The notes beneath the pieces were generated by a model. The model was not told the origin of the DNA. It saw only the letters and a list, made by a program, of their open reading frames with translations, and did no database searches. A stretch of 64,000 bases of DNA, taken from the NCBI GenBank assembly GCA_029932855.1, contig JAOZPG010000007.1:60494-124493 (forward strand), read 5' to 3'. This document shows, in pieces, positions 7,726 to 17,463 of this stretch (positions are counted from its first letter, which is position 1; the number at the start of each line of letters is the position of its first letter). The stretch is from Bacteroidales bacterium. Its GTDB lineage: Bacteria > Bacteroidota > Bacteroidia > Bacteroidales > VadinHA17. Both the position numbers and the translations under genes were made by a program.

Positions 7726-9633
7726 TTAATTGCCTGACCATGACAACTTATTATTCCCGGCATACTTAATCATTTCATTATCCAGGAGATAACGTATCAC
7801 TTCCAGCAACTTATCATCCTCATGATTCAGGGCATGCACCAGATCTTCAGCACTATAAGCCCTTTCAGCAAGCTTTTCTCTGATCTCATCCTTTATGATC
7901 CCAAACTCAGAATCACTCAGGCCGGACTCATTTCCGGCTTTGCAAATATCGCATTTTCCACATGCCACAGCATCTTTTTCTCCAAAATATTCAAGTAAGA
8001 ACAAACTGCGACAAATGCTCTTTGTCTCAACATAATCCCACATCTTTTTCTGCCTTAACACAAAGCCTTCCTTTCTCTTTACAAAACGTTCATACGAAAT
8101 TGTAAGATTTTTCCTGTCCAGCCTTTCCTCGTTATAAATAATAAACGAGGTACGTTTCCCTGGGATATAGGAAATAATCTTCATTGAGCTAAGCCTCTTA
8201 AGATATTCTTTTACCATTTCAGCAGAAATATTTCCTTTCCTGGCAAGAAAAGACTCACTTATGGAAATGTACTCGGTAAACAAACCCGTATATGATCTTA
8301 AAATAAGTTTAATAAAACCATCGAATGATCTGTTCTCTACCTGGAAGCGGTAAAGATCGTCCCTCCTGGCCAGGAAATGAACCCTGGAAGGATTTTTTAC
8401 GTCCTCGGTGAGCTCAATATAGCCCTCCCGCTCAATGGTCTTCAGGCTATTATATGCCATCAACATATTCATCTTAAAGCGACTGGAAAAACTGGCAATA
8501 TTAAAATCATAGACCTGGTTCTTTCCTCCACCAACAGCTATCTGCAGATAATTACCAAGCGCTTCATACACCTTCTTTACCTCCTCAATATCCGGAAAAC
8601 CTGTTTTCAGCCTGCGTTCAAGCTTAGATTTGTCGTTTTTATTATAAAGCAATAATGCCCATGCTTCTTCGCCATCCCTACCGGCTCTGCCGGCTTCCTG
8701 GAAATACGACTCCACTGAATCGGGGATATCATAATGCAGCACAAATCTCACATCCGCCTTATCAATCCCCATTCCAAAAGCATTTGTAGCAATCATCACC
8801 CTAACTGAGCCATTGGTCCAGTTCTTCTGCCTGATATCTCTCTCCGAATGAGCCAGCCCTGCATGATAATAAGTTGCAGATATCCTGTTCCTTTCCAGTT
8901 CCTCGGCCAGCATCCTTGCATTTTTCCTGCTTCTTACATATATAATCCCGGAACCATGTATTCCCTGCACTATCCTGCCAAGCATTTTAAGCTTATCAGC
9001 ACTCTCAATAACCCTGAAGACAATATTTTTCCTTTCAAAACTACTCCTCAATACATTCTTCTCTCTGAATCTTAATTTCTCCTGTATGTCGTCAAGTATA
9101 TCCAGTGTTGCCGTTGCTGTTAAAGCCAGTACAGGCACATCTGGCTGTATCTCCCTTAGTTCAGCGATATTCAGGTAAGATGGTCTGAAATCATAGCCCC
9201 ACTGCGAAATACAATGAGCCTCATCAACTGCCAGCAGGCTAAGTTTCATCTTAATGAACCTGCTCCTGAAAAGTTCCGTCCTTGTCCTCTCGGGTGAAAC
9301 ATATAAAAACTTAAAATCTCCGTAAAGACAGTTATCAAGATTTATCATTATTTCCGAACGGCTCATCCCTGAGTAGAGGGCACATGCTTTTATGCCCATC
9401 TTTTTTAGTCTGCCCACCTGTTCCTTCATCAGGGATATAAGAGGAGTAACAACCACACATATCCCTTCTTTTGCCAGTGCAGGTACCTGGAATGTAATGG
9501 ATTTACCGCCACCGGTAGGCATAAGTGCAAGTGTATCATTACCAGCCATAACAGAGAATATAACTTCCTCCTGCAAAGGCCGGAAGCCTGAAAACCCCCA
9601 GTAGCGGGTAAGTATTTGCTGATAGTAATCCAA
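7726..9633 (-). CDS. recQ: ATP-dependent DNA helicase RecQ
   Basis: This is a 635-residue superfamily 2 3'-5' helicase. Visible motifs are FRPLQEEVI (motif 0), MPTGGGKSITFQVPA (Walker A), AVDEAHCISQWGYDFRPSY (DEAH and aromatic-rich loop), ALTATAT (motif III) and QEAGRAGRDGE (motif VI). Cysteines in CRSLFLLEYFGEKDAVACGKCDIC (from about residue 555) form the RecQ zinc site, after a winged-helix-like region. No HRDC domain is evident; the last 60 residues look like a short winged helix instead. RecQ unwinds DNA at stalled forks and during recombination. It is the first gene of the run with DUF5063, exonuclease and rlmI. Confidence 0.93.
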   Translation of the reverse strand: MDYYQQILTRYWGFSGFRPLQEEVIFSVMAGNDTLALMPTGGGKSITFQVPALAKEGICVVVTPLISLMKEQVGRLKKMGIKACALYSGMSRSEIMINLDNCLYGDFKFLYVSPERTRTELFRSRFIKMKLSLLAVDEAHCISQWGYDFRPSYLNIAELREIQPDVPVLALTATATLDILDDIQEKLRFREKNVLRSSFERKNIVFRVIESADKLKMLGRIVQGIHGSGIIYVRSRKNARMLAEELERNRISATYYHAGLAHSERDIRQKNWTNGSVRVMIATNAFGMGIDKADVRFVLHYDIPDSVESYFQEAGRAGRDGEEAWALLLYNKNDKSKLERRLKTGFPDIEEVKKVYEALGNYLQIAVGGGKNQVYDFNIASFSSRFKMNMLMAYNSLKTIEREGYIELTEDVKNPSRVHFLARRDDLYRFQVENRSFDGFIKLILRSYTGLFTEYISISESFLARKGNISAEMVKEYLKRLSSMKIISYIPGKRTSFIIYNEERLDRKNLTISYERFVKRKEGFVLRQKKMWDYVETKSICRSLFLLEYFGEKDAVACGKCDICKAGNESGLSDSEFGIIKDEIREKLAERAYSAEDLVHALNHEDDKLLEVIRYLLDNEMIKYAGNNKLSWSGN

Positions 9634-9726
9634 TTATTAGCTAATTAAAAGATGCGCCCTTTTCATTCCCTTTCATAAAGGACTCAAAAAATGCTCAAAA
9701 GCCATGTCTCCAAAGCCTTTTTTTTG

Positions 9727-9734
9727 TAATTTTG
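9727..9734 (+). promoter_or_regulatory. Bacteroidota-type -7 element for guaB
   Basis: TAATTTTG followed by CGCC fits the TAnnTTTG consensus and lies 30 bp before the preferred guaB start. It sits in the 131-bp region divergent from recQ. No clear -33 box is seen. Confidence 0.4.
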
Positions 9735-9764
9735 CGCCACTTAAATTTACTAAAATTTAGCACA

Positions 9765-11234
9765 ATGACATTCCAGTCTGAAAAAATAGTATCTGAAGGA
9801 ATCACTTTCGATGACGTACTTCTGATTCCTTCATACACGAAACTTATGCCTCGTGAAACCGATATTCACACTATGTTTACCAGAAACATAAGGATAAACT
9901 CACCCATTGTTTCAGCAGCCATGGATACCGTAACAGAAGCGAATCTTGCCATTGCAATAGCAAGGGAAGGTGGCATTGGCGTTATCCATAAGAACATGAG
10001 CATTGAAAACCAGACATGGCATGTTAAAAAGGTGAAAAGGGCAGAAAACGTAATGATACATGATCCTATCACCATCAAAAAAGATGCTACGGTCCAGGAT
10101 GCCATCGACCTGATGGATGAATTCAAGATAGGAGGAATACCCGTGCTTGATGACAAGGGAATACTTATAGGAATTGTCACAAACAGGGACCTCAGGTTTG
10201 ATCTGGATGTCAAACAGCCTGTAAGCCAGATAATGACCCACGAGAACCTGGTCACAACAACCGAGGAGACCGACCTGGCAATGGCCTCCCAAATACTCAA
10301 GAAGCATAAGATAGAGAAGCTTCCCATTGTGGATCACAGCGGACATTTAACGGGACTGATAACATATAAGGACATTTCCAAATCCAAGGATATGCCCAAT
10401 TCTTGTAAGGATAGCAAAGGACGCCTAAGGGTTGCTTCGGGAGTGGGCATAGCAGCCGACACAATGGAAAGGGCAGCTGCCCTGGTTAATGCCAATACCG
10501 ATGCTCTTGTAATAGACACTGCACATGGTCATTCCAAAGGAGTAATCGATATGGCAAAGAGAATAAAAAAGGAATTTCCGGATATTGACCTTGTAGTCGG
10601 GAATATAGGCACAGGAGATGCTGCAAAGGCACTGGTTGATGCCGGTGCGGATGCAGTAAAGGTCGGTATTGGTCCCGGATCAATATGCACTACCCGTATA
10701 ATTGCAGGAGTGGGTGTTCCCCAGCTTACTGCCATATATGAGGTTTCAAATGCCATTAAGGGAACAGGAATTCCTGTTATTGCAGACGGCGGAATAAGAT
10801 ATTCAGGTGATATAGTTAAGGCCTTTGCTGCAGGAGCCGATTCAATTATGGCCGGATCCATGTTTGCAGGCGTTGCAGAATCCCCGGGAGAAACAATAAT
10901 CTATAACGGCAGGAAATTCAATTCCTACCGGGGCATGGGTTCATTAGAAGCTATGCAACAAGGTTCAAAAGACAGGTATTTCCAGGATGTTGAAGATGAC
11001 CTGAACAAACTGGTTCCTGAAGGAATAGCAGCAAGGGTTCCCTTTAAAGGCAATCTGTCAGAGGTAATCTACCAGGTAATAGGGGGACTCAGGGCAGGTA
11101 TGGGTTATTGTGGCGCCAAAAACATAAAAGAACTCCAGAAGGCAAAATTCTATAAAATCACACAGGCAGGGATGACGGAAAGTCATCCACATGATATAAC
11201 CATCACCCGGGAAGCCCCAAATTATAGCAGATAA
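9765..11234 (+). CDS. guaB: Inosine-5'-monophosphate dehydrogenase
   Basis: The enzyme converts IMP to XMP with NAD, the committed step of GMP synthesis. I use the Met at 9765 ([20 protein letters not shown]) rather than the track start at 9732, because the family begins at this point; that gives 490 residues. A CBS pair occupies about residues 95-200. The catalytic loop [10 protein letters not shown] carries the active-site Cys that forms the E-XMP intermediate. [12 protein letters not shown] and GMGSLEAM are the phosphate and flap regions. It has its own promoter-like element and is followed after 60 bp by the foldase operon. Confidence 0.97.
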   Translation: MTFQSEKIVSEGITFDDVLLIPSYTKLMPRETDIHTMFTRNIRINSPIVSAAMDTVTEANLAIAIAREGGIGVIHKNMSIENQTWHVKKVKRAENVMIHDPITIKKDATVQDAIDLMDEFKIGGIPVLDDKGILIGIVTNRDLRFDLDVKQPVSQIMTHENLVTTTEETDLAMASQILKKHKIEKLPIVDHSGHLTGLITYKDISKSKDMPNSCKDSKGRLRVASGVGIAADTMERAAALVNANTDALVIDTAHGHSKGVIDMAKRIKKEFPDIDLVVGNIGTGDAAKALVDAGADAVKVGIGPGSICTTRIIAGVGVPQLTAIYEVSNAIKGTGIPVIADGGIRYSGDIVKAFAAGADSIMAGSMFAGVAESPGETIIYNGRKFNSYRGMGSLEAMQQGSKDRYFQDVEDDLNKLVPEGIAARVPFKGNLSEVIYQVIGGLRAGMGYCGAKNIKELQKAKFYKITQAGMTESHPHDITITREAPNYSR

Positions 11235-11294
11235 CAAACAACATTGCAAAAGTATTAGCGTTCTAAGACTTGTAAATAAATACAACTATTAATT

Positions 11295-13283
11295 ATGCGA
11301 ACAAGCTTTTTCTTATTAGTGATCTCACTATTTCAGTTTTATGCTCTTTCCGCCCAGCCGGCAGATGATGCCGTGCTCATGGAAATAGGCAGTCAAAAAG
11401 TAAGCATACGTGAGTTCGAAAGGATATACCTGAAAAACAGGAATGTAGGCGATGAAGTAAAGGAAATGCCAATTGATGAATACCTGGATCTTTTCATTAC
11501 TTTTAAACTTAAAGTAGTACAGGCAGAAGAACTTGGTTACGATACCCTGTCATCATTCATTAAGGAGCTGAAAGGTTACCGTGAGCAACTGGCAAAACCA
11601 TATCTTACCAACCAGAAAGCAATAGACAGGCTAATTGAAGAAGCCTGGGAAAGATCTCAAAAAGATATTCATGCAAGTCATATCCTTATCAAGGGAGGAA
11701 ACAATCTCAATACCAAAGAGCAGGAAGATCTGTACAATAAGGTAATCAATATCAGGGAAAGGATACTTGCAGGTGAATCTTTTACCACGGTAGCCAAAGG
11801 AACCTCAGATGATCCGAGTGCAAAATTCAACGGAGGAGACCTGGGTTACTTCACAGTTTTCCAGATGGTATATCCCTTTGAAACTGCAGCATATAATACC
11901 CCTCCCGGGGAAATAAGCATGCCTGTAAAAAGCAGGTTTGGATATCATCTCATCAAGGTGCTTGACACACGCCCCTCAAGAGGAGAGATTAAGGTTGCCC
12001 ATATTATGATAGCCACTCCCCGGGGCTCATCACAGGAAGAAACAGACAAGGCCGGGCAGGAAATAATAAAGATATATGAAATGCTTCAGCAGGGTGAGGA
12101 CTTTGCCAGCCTGGCTAAAGAACATTCCGACGATTACAGATCGGCAAAAAACGGTGGCGAACTGCCCTGGTTTGGGACTGGGAAAATGATTCCTGACTTC
12201 GATAAGGCTGCTTTTGCATTAACTAAAAACGGAGAAATATCCAAACCGGTTAAAACCCCCTATGGCTGGCATATAATAAAAAGGATAGATATAAGAAAGC
12301 CTGTTTCCCTGGAGAAAAGCAGGGAAGCTATAGAAAGAAAAGTGCTTTCAGGTGACAGGATAGAAGTGGCAAAAAAAGAATTTATCGACCAGCTTAAAGA
12401 AGAATATTCTTTTAAATCTGACTCATCCCTGCTTCAACCCTTCTACAAAGCTATTACTGATTCTTCTCTTGCCAGCAGGCAATGGATGAATGCTTCCGGA
12501 CTGGAAAATCAAGGAACATTGTTCAGTTTTGCCAGCAAGGAATATTCACCAATAGATCTTAAAACATATATTGCTGCACAAAAAGGCATTAAACTGGCCG
12601 GCACTCCAAGACAGATAGTTGATAAACTATATTATGATTTTGTCAGGAAGGAGATCATCGGCTTTGAGAAAGGCAGACTGGAAGATAAATATCCTGAGTT
12701 CAGGTACCTGCTTAAAGAATATCACGACGGTATGCTTCTCTTTGAGATATCAGATAATAAGGTATGGAGCAAAGCATCTGAAGACAGTACCGGTCTGCAA
12801 AAATTCTATAAAGCTCATGCAAAGGATTATATGTCGGAAGAAGCTGTACAATACCTTCAGTTCAGCTTCTCGACAGATAAACAGGAAAAAGAGCTCTATA
12901 AATTGTTACGGAAGGGGGCAAAGAAAAAGCATAAGCTGTCTTTCTACAGGACATACTACCCTGCAGACACAGTTCCCGGTTCAGTAAAGCTGGAACAAAA
13001 AGAAACATATCTTCCGGAATTTGAATATTTTGAAGCCACGGATATAAAAAAAGGTAAGTATAAAAAGATAAATGATAATGAAGGGAGTAAGCTCATTCTT
13101 ATAAACAAGCTCATTGATCCCAGGATCATGGATATAGATGAAATAAGGGGACTGGTAACATCGGATTACCAGGACTACCTGAAAGAAAAATGGGAAGAAT
13201 CGCTTAGAAAAGAATATGAAGTAAAAGTAAACAATGAGCTACTGGAAGAACTCAAATTGAAAATTGGCAATATCAAACAATAA
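11295..13283 (+). CDS. Periplasmic peptidylprolyl isomerase with two parvulin domains
   Basis: The 662-residue exported protein (signal peptide to about residue 21, FYALSAQ) belongs to the SurA/PpiD group. A SurA-like N-terminal helical region is followed by two parvulin domains at about residues 125-230 (ASHILIKGG, GDLGYFTVFQM, FGYHLIKV) and 232-335 (VAHIMIATPRG, GGELPWFGTGKM, YGWHIIKR). The remaining 320 residues, rich in Lys/Glu and helix, look like an extended chaperone arm. Such proteins help outer-membrane proteins fold. It is the first of three related genes; the next starts 3 bp after its stop, indicating one transcript. Confidence 0.88.
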   Translation: MRTSFFLLVISLFQFYALSAQPADDAVLMEIGSQKVSIREFERIYLKNRNVGDEVKEMPIDEYLDLFITFKLKVVQAEELGYDTLSSFIKELKGYREQLAKPYLTNQKAIDRLIEEAWERSQKDIHASHILIKGGNNLNTKEQEDLYNKVINIRERILAGESFTTVAKGTSDDPSAKFNGGDLGYFTVFQMVYPFETAAYNTPPGEISMPVKSRFGYHLIKVLDTRPSRGEIKVAHIMIATPRGSSQEETDKAGQEIIKIYEMLQQGEDFASLAKEHSDDYRSAKNGGELPWFGTGKMIPDFDKAAFALTKNGEISKPVKTPYGWHIIKRIDIRKPVSLEKSREAIERKVLSGDRIEVAKKEFIDQLKEEYSFKSDSSLLQPFYKAITDSSLASRQWMNASGLENQGTLFSFASKEYSPIDLKTYIAAQKGIKLAGTPRQIVDKLYYDFVRKEIIGFEKGRLEDKYPEFRYLLKEYHDGMLLFEISDNKVWSKASEDSTGLQKFYKAHAKDYMSEEAVQYLQFSFSTDKQEKELYKLLRKGAKKKHKLSFYRTYYPADTVPGSVKLEQKETYLPEFEYFEATDIKKGKYKKINDNEGSKLILINKLIDPRIMDIDEIRGLVTSDYQDYLKEKWEESLRKEYEVKVNNELLEELKLKIGNIKQ

Positions 13284-13286
13284 GAA

Positions 13287-14144
13287 ATGAAATTTTACAT
13301 TCACCTGGCCATACTTCTGGCCATTCTTATTACTTTTGCAGCCTGCGACAGCAAACTGGCAAAGAATGATTCGGATGCAGTTGCCAGGGTGGGTGATAAA
13401 ATAATCTTGAGGAGTGATATCCCCGACATATTCCCGGCAGGAATACAGAAATCAGACAGCGAACAGATAGTGCATACTTACCTGAAAGCCATGATAAAGA
13501 TGGAACTGCTAAGAAATATAGCCGAGAATAATCTTACAGAAGAACAGGTACAGCAGCTGGAAAAGAAGCTGAATATCACAAGAACTTCATTACTTATATA
13601 TGAGTATGAACAGAAAATGATGGACCAGAGGATAGATACTACAATAACAGAAGAAGAGCTGGAGTCGTATTATGCCAACAACCAGGAAAAGTTCACACTT
13701 GAGAATAATATAGTTAAAGTGCTCTATATTAAGCTTCCTGTATCGGCACCCAATATTGAGAAGCTGAAGATATGGTACAAATCAGATAAGGATGAAGACC
13801 TTACAAAGATTGAAAGTTATTGTTACCAGTATGCTACAAAGTTTGATGATTTCAACGAGGAATGGGTCTTCTTTAATGAGCTTCTGAAGAACATCCCTTA
13901 CGAACTTAACAACCAGGAACGTTTCTTAAAGTACAATAAAAATATTGAGGCCAGTGACACATCCTACCTGTATCTTGTGCATATAAGGGACTATAAAACA
14001 CGTTCTGAAATATCTCCCCTTGATTTTGTGTCACCGAAAATAAAAAGCATCATCTTCAATAAGAGAAAGATAGAATTCATTGAAGAGCTTGAGAACAATA
14101 TTTACAATGATGCGATAAGTAATAATGAATTTACGATTTACTAA
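13287..14144 (+). CDS. SurA-N-like lipoprotein lacking an obvious parvulin domain
   Basis: The 285-residue protein has a lipoprotein signal peptide ending FAACDSK. Residues 30-150 (AVARVGDKIILRSDIPDIFP, then helices ending EEELESYYANNQEKFT) resemble the N-terminal chaperone module of SurA/PpiC proteins. The segment after it (NIVKVLYIKLP) starts like a parvulin strand, but the usual GGxLG and FGYHxIxV signatures are missing. It therefore looks like a chaperone-only or degenerate isomerase. It lies between two complete foldases with short gaps, so a joint role in outer-membrane protein assembly is inferred. Confidence 0.7.
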   Translation: MKFYIHLAILLAILITFAACDSKLAKNDSDAVARVGDKIILRSDIPDIFPAGIQKSDSEQIVHTYLKAMIKMELLRNIAENNLTEEQVQQLEKKLNITRTSLLIYEYEQKMMDQRIDTTITEEELESYYANNQEKFTLENNIVKVLYIKLPVSAPNIEKLKIWYKSDKDEDLTKIESYCYQYATKFDDFNEEWVFFNELLKNIPYELNNQERFLKYNKNIEASDTSYLYLVHIRDYKTRSEISPLDFVSPKIKSIIFNKRKIEFIEELENNIYNDAISNNEFTIY

Positions 14145-14158
14145 GTGATAATTTTTAT

Positions 14159-15505
14159 ATGAACAAGATACCAAACATAATATTAGGTCTGCTCCTCTTA
14201 TCCGGAACAAGTCACTTATATAGCCAGGAAAAAATAGTTGATCAGATAGTGGCTGTTGTGGGTGATAATATAATTATACAGTCGGATATTGAAAATCAAT
14301 ACCTGCAGATGAAAGCCCAGGGCTATGCCTCTACAGGAGACATGAAATGCGAGGTGCTGGAAGATCTGTTAATACAGAAGCTGATGCTTCACCAGGCTAA
14401 GATAGATAGTATAGAAATTACCGATGCACAGGTTGAACAAACACTGGACAACCAGATACAGGGTTTTATTCAGCGCATTGGTTCCGAGGAAAAACTGGAA
14501 GCCTATTACAATAAAACAATACTGCAAATAAAAGATGATTTTCGCGAACTGATACGTAACCAGATGTTAAGCCAGCAGATGCAATCAAACATTGCAAATG
14601 ACATCAGCGTTACTCCCTCAGAGATAAGAAGCTTTTACAGAAAGATTCCTAAAGACAGCCTTCCTCTTATACCTGCCCAGGTTGAGTACAGGCAATTATT
14701 AAGGAATCCTCCTTTCAATGAAGAATCGAAATTAGCTGTCAGGCAAAAACTTCTTGATTTAAGAAAAAGGATAATGGAAGGGGAAGATTTTTCTACTCTT
14801 GCAATCCTTTACTCCGAAGATCCCGGGTCGGCAGCCAGGGGTGGTGAGCTGGGCTTTCAGGGTAAGAACGAGCTTGTTAAGGAATTTGCCGACGTGGCCT
14901 TCTCAATAAGAAAGGGAGCGATCTCACCCATAGTTGAAACCAAGTTTGGTTTTCATATTATACAGCTTATTGAAAGAAAAGGTGAAAAGGTTAATGTACG
15001 TCATATCCTTATGAAACCAAAAGTAACTGCCGAAGAAACCAGGCAGGTTTATGATTTTCTCGATTCTATCCTGGTAAAGATCAGGCAGGATTCAATAAGC
15101 TTTGCAAATGCTGCTATCTTTTACTCACAAGACGATGATAGCAGGATGAGTGGTGGAGTAATGGTGAACCCTGTCTCAGGAGATACAAAGTTTCAGCTCG
15201 ACCAGCTTGAGCAGGCAAGTGCAAAAGCCATTCAGAATTTGAATCCCGGCGAAATATCAGATCCCTTTGAGACACAAGACATGTCGGGGAACCATGTATA
15301 TAAAATAATTCAGCTAAGCAACAGAATAGAGCCTCATAAAGCAAACCTTAAACTTGATTATCATATACTGCAGGAGATGACCAAAAGCGCCAGTCAGCAG
15401 GAGGTATTCATGGAATGGGTTGAGGAAAAACAGGAATCAACCTATATAAAAATAGATGAATCATACAGGGGATGTCAGTTTAAAAGTAAGAACTGGATAA
15501 AGTAA
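14159..15505 (+). CDS. surA: Periplasmic chaperone/peptidylprolyl isomerase, SurA-like
   Basis: This 448-residue protein has a signal peptide (SGTSHLYSQE), a SurA N-terminal domain (QIVAVVGDNIIIQSDIENQY) and two parvulin domains. The first has GGELGFQGKNELV and FGFHIIQLIE, the second VRHILMKPKV, GGVMVNP and VYKIIQL. Length and architecture match E. coli SurA (428 residues), which escorts outer-membrane beta-barrels through the periplasm. The second domain lacks some conserved positions and may be structural, as one domain is in E. coli. It sits 15 bp after the lipoprotein gene and 12 bp before the OstA-like gene. Confidence 0.85.
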   Translation: MNKIPNIILGLLLLSGTSHLYSQEKIVDQIVAVVGDNIIIQSDIENQYLQMKAQGYASTGDMKCEVLEDLLIQKLMLHQAKIDSIEITDAQVEQTLDNQIQGFIQRIGSEEKLEAYYNKTILQIKDDFRELIRNQMLSQQMQSNIANDISVTPSEIRSFYRKIPKDSLPLIPAQVEYRQLLRNPPFNEESKLAVRQKLLDLRKRIMEGEDFSTLAILYSEDPGSAARGGELGFQGKNELVKEFADVAFSIRKGAISPIVETKFGFHIIQLIERKGEKVNVRHILMKPKVTAEETRQVYDFLDSILVKIRQDSISFANAAIFYSQDDDSRMSGGVMVNPVSGDTKFQLDQLEQASAKAIQNLNPGEISDPFETQDMSGNHVYKIIQLSNRIEPHKANLKLDYHILQEMTKSASQQEVFMEWVEEKQESTYIKIDESYRGCQFKSKNWIK

Positions 15506-15517
15506 AGCTTTGCTTTC

Positions 15518-17092
15518 ATGGTCAATAACAGGATGAGTTCGTATAAAAATATACTTCTTATACTCCTTTCCTGCCTTTCCTTTTCGGGCCTTCATGCCCA
15601 GGAAGGGACCAGGATCAATATTCTAAATGCTAACGACTTCATATATAACAAGTCACAGGGAGATGTCAGGAAAATGGTAGGAGATGTCAGGATGGAACAT
15701 AAAGGGACCCTGCTTGATTGTGACAGTGCATACCTCTACCAGGACAAAAATGAAGTAGAAGCATTCGGGAACATACTTATCAGGCAGGGAGACACACTGA
15801 AAATTTACGGCGACTACCTCTATTACTCAGGCAATACCAGGATAACACAATTAAGAAATAATGTCAGGCTTATAAATAATGAAACCCTGCTTAATACAAA
15901 TTATCTTGATTATGACCTTAATAAGGACATGGGCTATTATTACGAACATGGAGAAATAACATCAGGAGATAATTTTCTTTCCAGCACAAATGGAATATAC
16001 TATCTAAAAACCGAGATATTCCATTTCCAGGATAATGTTGAAGTTATAAATCCTCAATATCATATTTACTGTGACACCATGAATTATCATACTGTCAGTG
16101 GTATTACCAGCTTCTTCGGACCAACAGAGATAATATCCGACAGTAATTATATTTACTGCGAAAAAGGCTGGTATGATACTAAGAATGATGTCTCCAGGTT
16201 CTCAAAGAATGCTTTTCTGCGTACAAATAATGAGCTTATTAAGGGAGATTCTCTCTATTATGACCGTAAACTGGGACTGGGGGAAGCCTATGGAAATGTA
16301 CAGCTGGAAGACTCCTCCCAGAAGGCAGTGCTTAAAGGAAACTTTGGATACCTGATTGAAAAGACTGAAGAATCTATGCTTACCGGCCGGGCCCTGTTCA
16401 TACAGGAAATAGAAGAAGGAGACAGCCTCTTTCTGCATGCCGACACCCTCAGGTCGGGCTATTCAAACAGCCGGCCGGGGGAAGATGACAAAAGGATACT
16501 GGAAGCATATTATGGAGTAAGAATATTTCAGAAGAGCTTTCAGGGACTGTGTGATTCCCTGGCATATTCATTTAGCGATTCCACTATCAGGTTTTACACC
16601 TCCCCTCTGCTGTGGGCCGAAGGAAACCAGCTGAGTGCAGACTATATGGAACTGCATACAAAAAACAATAAACCTTATAAACTCGAGATGATAAAATCGG
16701 CCTTTATTATTTCCCGTGAAGACTCATTAAGATTTAACCAGATCAAAGGCAAAAACATGACATCATGGTTCAGGGATGAAACCCTGTATAAAATAAATGT
16801 ATCGGGTAACGCACAGGCAGTATATTTCCTTAAAGATGAGGAAACAGGTGCAATAGCAGGTGTAAACCAGTCAGAAAGCAGCTATATTGACCTTTACATT
16901 GAAGACAATGAGATAAAGAAAATAAACCTGATAAACCAGACAGACGGGATACTGAAACCCGACCTGGAAATAACTCCGGAAGAGCTCAGGCTGGAAGGCT
17001 TTATGTGGAAAGAGGATTTGAGGCCCAGGAATAATACAGATATTCTCAATAGTAAAAAAAATACCCGCTCCGGGGCGGGTAATTCTTTCTGA
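15518..17092 (+). CDS. OstA/LptA-like lipopolysaccharide transport protein
   Basis: The 524-residue exported protein (signal peptide ending SGLHAQ) contains repeated LptA/OstA beta-jellyroll strands, for example VRKMVGDVRMEHKGTLLDCD and NEVEAFGNILIRQGDTLKIY. Proteins of this type bridge the periplasm and carry lipopolysaccharide to the outer membrane; Bacteroidota have this longer OstA_2-type form. A second Met at 15533 is also a possible start, since it directly follows an AGG. The final dozen codons (KKNTRSGAGNSF) coincide with a terminator hairpin, so the tail is probably not functionally conserved. It is the last gene of the foldase operon, consistent with outer-membrane assembly. Confidence 0.83.
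   Translation: MVNNRMSSYKNILLILLSCLSFSGLHAQEGTRINILNANDFIYNKSQGDVRKMVGDVRMEHKGTLLDCDSAYLYQDKNEVEAFGNILIRQGDTLKIYGDYLYYSGNTRITQLRNNVRLINNETLLNTNYLDYDLNKDMGYYYEHGEITSGDNFLSSTNGIYYLKTEIFHFQDNVEVINPQYHIYCDTMNYHTVSGITSFFGPTEIISDSNYIYCEKGWYDTKNDVSRFSKNAFLRTNNELIKGDSLYYDRKLGLGEAYGNVQLEDSSQKAVLKGNFGYLIEKTEESMLTGRALFIQEIEEGDSLFLHADTLRSGYSNSRPGEDDKRILEAYYGVRIFQKSFQGLCDSLAYSFSDSTIRFYTSPLLWAEGNQLSADYMELHTKNNKPYKLEMIKSAFIISREDSLRFNQIKGKNMTSWFRDETLYKINVSGNAQAVYFLKDEETGAIAGVNQSESSYIDLYIEDNEIKKINLINQTDGILKPDLEITPEELRLEGFMWKEDLRPRNNTDILNSKKNTRSGAGNSF
17062..17091 (+). terminator. Intrinsic terminator overlapping the end of the OstA-like gene
   Basis: TACCCGC (17062-17068) pairs with GCGGGTA (17075-17081) around a TCCGGG loop, with an A-run before it and ATTCTTTCT after it. 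It can work in both directions between this operon and the convergent DUF2795 gene. Unusually, it lies inside the final codons of the upstream gene. Confidence 0.7.
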
Positions 17093-17107
17093 GCTTATAT
17101 ACTTTTT

Positions 17108-17329
17108 TTAATATTCATCTTCATTAAAGAAGAAATCATCTTTGCTCGGATAATCAGGCCAGATATCTTCTATACTCTCATAAATGTCTCCCTCATCCTC
17201 AATAGCCTGAAGGTTCTCAGTAACCTCAAGTGGCGCACCCGACCTTATTGCGTAATCTATAAGCTCTTCCTTGGTTGCCGGCCAGGGAGCATCTTCAAGT
17301 TTCGAAGCTAATTCCAGTGTCCAATACAT
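17108..17329 (-). CDS. DUF2795 domain-containing small protein
   Basis: The 73-residue acidic protein opens MYWTLELASKLEDAPWPATK and continues EELIDYAIRSGAPLEVTENL, the DUF2795 signature, with a tail rich in Asp, Glu and Phe. It has no signal peptide. The family is widespread in Bacteroidota and its role is unknown. It is a single gene with its own likely promoter and is convergent with the OstA-like gene. Confidence 0.85.
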   Translation of the reverse strand: MYWTLELASKLEDAPWPATKEELIDYAIRSGAPLEVTENLQAIEDEGDIYESIEDIWPDYPSKDDFFFNEDEY

Positions 17330-17381
17330 AAATCAAGCAATTATTTAATTTCAGGCCTTTTACAGGCTCCTAATTTTTTGG

Positions 17382-17411
17382 CAAATATATAAAATATTAA
17401 TTCAAAACAAA
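17382..17411 (-). promoter_or_regulatory. Likely promoter of the DUF2795 gene
   Basis: On the minus strand, TATATTTG (complement of 17382-17389) matches the TAnnTTTG -7 box, and TTTG (complement of 17408-17411) lies 18 bp upstream as a -33 box. The leader to the ATG at 17329 is about 45 bp. Confidence 0.55.
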
Positions 17412-17463
17412 ACCAAAGTTTTAAGCTCAGGAAATAAAATTTTTAATAAAAATTAAATATGCT

